A stretch of 8,341 bases of DNA from Bacteroidota bacterium (GTDB taxonomy: Bacteria > Bacteroidota > Bacteroidia > Flavobacteriales_F > PHOS-HE28). Location: positions 1 to 8,341 of the forward strand of contig JAEZDL010000003.1 in assembly GCA_023418095.1 (NCBI GenBank), read 5' to 3'. A program made the translations under genes and the position numbers. The notes under the pieces are model-generated. The model saw only the letters and a list, made by a program, of their open reading frames with translations, ran no database searches and was not told the origin of the DNA. Positions 6,746 to 8,341 of this stretch are shown here, piece by piece. Numbering within the stretch: position 1 is the first letter of the stretch; every line of letters begins with the position of its first letter.

Positions 6746-6968
6746 ATACGTTGCGGCGACCGGATGCCCGCGTAGCGCTCCGCAGTACTGCGGAGGAAGT
6801 GGAAAGCCCGCAAGCGACGCCTCACCCCCGGCCCCTCTCCGAAGGAGAGGGGTGCGAAGCGGACTTTTTGCATTTCAGGAGTGCGGACTTGGAACGGATA
6901 GCGCGACCCCGCTTTCGCTGAAGCTTCGGCGGGCGGCCCGCTGTAGCCTTGGCGTAAGCGGGCGAAGC
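6746..6968. repeat. Composite palindromic intergenic element (REP-like)
   Basis: This non-coding stretch contains several strong secondary structures in series. There is an exact 18-base palindrome ctccgcagtactgcggag (6778-6795), a 9-base-pair stem with a three-base loop (cccctctcc 6832-6840, ggagagggg 6844-6852), and a nested structure in which gcttcg (6923-6928) pairs with cgaagc (6963-6968) outside gcccgct (6936-6942) and agcgggc (6957-6963); the two stems share c6963, so at most one can use it. Read on the minus strand it contains the meaningless but recurrent peptide SPAYAKATAGRP and the 'cctctccttcggagagggg' motif, both of which I recall as frequent in Bacteroidota intergenic DNA. GATC is absent throughout. 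No transposase or target-site duplication is visible. It is best described as a dispersed non-coding repeat of unknown mobility. Confidence 0.6.
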
Positions 6969-7092
6969 ACTGGATCGATATGAGCGGGGGCAGGCACCAA
7001 TAACCACCGATCGGAAGATCTGGCCAATACTCTTGAACAACACAGCGCATGCGCCGGTGCGTGTGCTAAGTTTGCCCCAGCACAACAGGAAC
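6969..7092. other. Spacer upstream of the DUF5606 gene
   Basis: No gene was seen here. A TTG codon at 7033 could extend the next reading frame by 20 residues, but those residues look unconserved and a -7 element lies inside them. A ten-base palindrome gcgcatgcgc is at 7045-7054. GATC sites resume at 6973, which suggests the repeat element ends near 6970. Confidence 0.5.
7067..7074 (+). promoter_or_regulatory. Predicted -7 element of the DUF5606-pepF operon
   Basis: TAAGTTTG is a full match to the Bacteroidota -7 consensus TAnnTTTG. It puts the transcription start near 7080, about 13 bases before the chosen ATG at 7093, and thus argues against the TTG start at 7033. No good -33 partner is visible 17-21 bases upstream, which lowers confidence. 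Confidence 0.45.
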
Positions 7093-7656
7093 ATGGACCT
7101 TAGCAAGATCATTTCAGTGGCCGGCAAGCAGGGCCTTTTTCGCATTGTGGCGCAGGGCAGGCAGGCGCTTATCGTGGAATCGTTGATGGATGGCAAACGC
7201 CTGCCGATCCATGCGAGCGTGCGCGTGAGCTCGCTCGAGGAGATAAGCATGTTCACCACCGGTGATGATGTGCCGCTTTCGCAGGTGCTGAAGAAATTGC
7301 ATGAAGTGGAAAAGGGCAAGGAAAGCCTTGATCCGAAAGAGGATACGGACAAGTTGTTCGCGAAGTTGGGCGAAGCGCTGCCAGAGCACGATCGCGAGCG
7401 GATCTATCCCAGCGATGTGCGCAAACTTTTCAGCTGGTACGATCAATTGCTGAAGAACGGCATCTTCGAAGAGAAGGAGGAGAAGAAGGAGGAGAAGGAA
7501 GAAGAGGAGAAGGGCGCGAAGAAGAAGGCCGCCGCCAAGGACGATGGTGCGAAGAAGCCGAAGTCCGCTGCGAAGAAGGCCGCGCCGAAGAGCGCCGCCA
7601 CCACCAGCAAGCCGAAGGCGACCACCATGCGCAAGTCGGCGCAGCGCGGCAGCTGA
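7093..7656 (+). CDS. DUF5606 family protein with Lys/Ala/Glu-rich tail
   Basis: The first part (MDLSKIISVAGKQGLFRIVAQ through VPLSQVLKKLHE, about 1-71) matches what I remember of DUF5606, a small cytoplasmic Bacteroidota family of unknown function. A second conserved-looking segment follows at about 84-125 (DTDKLFAKLGEALPEHDRERIYPSDVRKLFSWYDQLLKNGIF). The final 62 residues (126-187) are low complexity: a Glu/Lys block (EEKEEKKEEKEEEEK), then histone-H1-like Lys/Ala/Pro repeats (AAKKAAPKSAATTSKPKA). The start at 7093 is chosen because the family begins with M-x-L-x-K-I-I-x-(V/I)-(A/S)-G and because a -7 element lies just upstream. The 187 residues are long for the family because of the tail. 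The stop codon lies three bases before pepF, so co-transcription is likely. Without a known function, the basic tail hints at nucleic-acid or ribosome binding, but that is speculation. Confidence 0.87.
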   Translation: MDLSKIISVAGKQGLFRIVAQGRQALIVESLMDGKRLPIHASVRVSSLEEISMFTTGDDVPLSQVLKKLHEVEKGKESLDPKEDTDKLFAKLGEALPEHDRERIYPSDVRKLFSWYDQLLKNGIFEEKEEKKEEKEEEEKGAKKKAAAKDDGAKKPKSAAKKAAPKSAATTSKPKATTMRKSAQRGS

Positions 7657-7659
7657 ACA

Positions 7660-8341
7660 ATGGCCAAGGAAAAAGTACTGCGCACTTTCGTTTCCCCGAA
7701 ACTGAAAGTGGAGGGTTGGGACGATGTGGCCCACTATTTCGAAGAACTGCTCTACCGCAGGATCGGATCGGCGGACGAGCTGAAGAAATGGCTGCACGAC
7801 CTGAGCGAACTGGAGGCGGTGATCAGCGAGGAAGGCGCATGGCGCTACATACGCATGACGCTTGATACGCTCGATGAAAAGGCCGGAAAGAGCTACCAGG
7901 AATTCGTGACCGATGTGTTGCCCAAGGTGGAACAATGGACCGATAAGCTGAACAACCGGTTGATGGGCGAAGCGTTCCTGGACAAGATCGAAGGCGAAGG
8001 CTTCCCGGTGCTTTTTCGCGGGATAAGAGGCCAGTTGGAGATCTTCCGCGAAGAGAACGTTCCGTTGCAGGCGGAACTCCGATCAATGGGGCAGGAATAC
8101 AGCAGTACGATCGGCGCGATGTCGGTGGAATGGAACGGCGAACAGATCACCCTGCCCAAGGCCGCATCGATCCTGGAAAGCACCGATCGCGAAGAGCGCG
8201 AGAAGATCTACCGGCTTATTGCGGAACGGCGCAGCCGCGATCACGTGAAGCTGAACGGGCTTTACGATCGCATGGTGCACAAGCGGCACACCGTGGCCAC
8301 CAACGCGGGTTTCACGAACTTCCGCGACTACATGTACAAGT
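7660..8341 (+). CDS. M3 family oligoendopeptidase (PepF-like), 5' portion
   Basis: The frame is open from the ATG at 7660 to the window edge (227 codons and one base), so the gene is truncated on the right by the window and not by mutation. The visible part looks like the N-terminal helical region of M3 zinc metallopeptidases of the oligoendopeptidase F type: WDDVAHYFEELLYRRIGSADELKKWLHDLSELEAV (20-54), then a prolyl-rich helical segment, QLEIFREENVPLQAELRSMGQEYSSTIGAM (125-154), WNGEQITLPKA (157-167) and DREEREKIYRLIAERR (175-190), ending in ATNAGFTNFRDYMYK. The catalytic HExxH motif would lie downstream and cannot be checked. Such enzymes degrade short peptides in the cytosol; no signal peptide is present. 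It starts three bases after the DUF5606 stop and has no promoter of its own in view. Confidence 0.9.
   Translation, partial: MAKEKVLRTFVSPKLKVEGWDDVAHYFEELLYRRIGSADELKKWLHDLSELEAVISEEGAWRYIRMTLDTLDEKAGKSYQEFVTDVLPKVEQWTDKLNNRLMGEAFLDKIEGEGFPVLFRGIRGQLEIFREENVPLQAELRSMGQEYSSTIGAMSVEWNGEQITLPKAASILESTDREEREKIYRLIAERRSRDHVKLNGLYDRMVHKRHTVATNAGFTNFRDYMYK

Noticed and set aside
6832..6852. An intrinsic terminator for the dnaB transcript.
   Set aside because: The stem is strong, but no T-tract follows directly; the nearest T run (ttttt at about 6865-6869) is over ten bases away.
6693..7092. A CRISPR array or an insertion sequence in the repeat region.
   Set aside because: The repeats are short, degenerate and not separated by unique spacers of constant length. 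There is no transposase frame, and no terminal inverted repeats flanking a gene.
6822..7352. A minus-strand frame of 176 codons spanning the intergenic repeat and the DUF5606 start.
   Set aside because: It joins antisense DUF5606 sequence to the non-coding repeat; the AYAKATAG part is a known kind of spurious translation of Bacteroidota repeats.
7114..7935. A 273-codon minus-strand frame with a long leucine run resembling a membrane protein.
   Set aside because: It lies antisense to the DUF5606 and peptidase genes, and its leucine/phenylalanine stretch is simply the complement of the Glu/Lys codons in the tail.

Overview
The window looks like a stretch of a Bacteroidota chromosome, probably Flavobacteriales or a close relative. 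The evidence is the 5S/23S sequence type, an IspE opening on the 'FPPAKINLGL' pattern, a lipoprotein with an acidic post-cysteine export signal, an exported protein of the Bacteroidota-specific 'asparagine synthetase B' family, a DUF5606 protein, start codons without Shine-Dalgarno sequences, and TAnnTTTG-type -7 elements. The genus cannot be read from the window. Nearly everything here is housekeeping. I see no phage, insertion sequence, CRISPR array or defence cassette, and no convincing undescribed multi-gene system.

Layout. Positions 1-218 are the 3' end of a 23S rRNA, followed by a short spacer without tRNA, a 5S rRNA (about 304-414) and a strong intrinsic terminator (419-457) that closes the rRNA operon. 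ispE (isoprenoid precursor synthesis) reads toward that terminator on the minus strand and is divergent from accA (fatty acid synthesis) on the plus strand. accA converges on a minus-strand surface lipoprotein gene, and the two stop codons interlock. A region of about 210 bases with a good -7 element then separates the lipoprotein from dnaB (replicative helicase). dnaB overlaps the next gene by 38 bases; that gene encodes a secreted protein that databases usually call asparagine synthetase B but that does not look like one. After it comes a 400-base non-coding region (6693-7092) made of palindromes, hairpins and short tandem repeats that resembles a dispersed intergenic repeat. The window closes with a DUF5606 gene carrying a lysine/alanine/glutamate-rich tail and, 3 bases later, the start of an M3-family oligoendopeptidase gene cut off by the window edge.

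How the parts work together. Apart from the likely pairs dnaB plus the exported protein and DUF5606 plus the peptidase, the genes serve separate core functions. The most striking global signal is the tetranucleotide GATC: I counted about 165 copies by hand, against roughly 33 expected by chance at equal base frequencies. They lie in genes on both strands and in spacers, but are missing from the rRNA and from most of the 6693-6970 repeat region. The most useful items for follow-up are that GATC bias, the composite repeat, the SSB-like acidic tip on DnaB, and the mislabelled exported protein.
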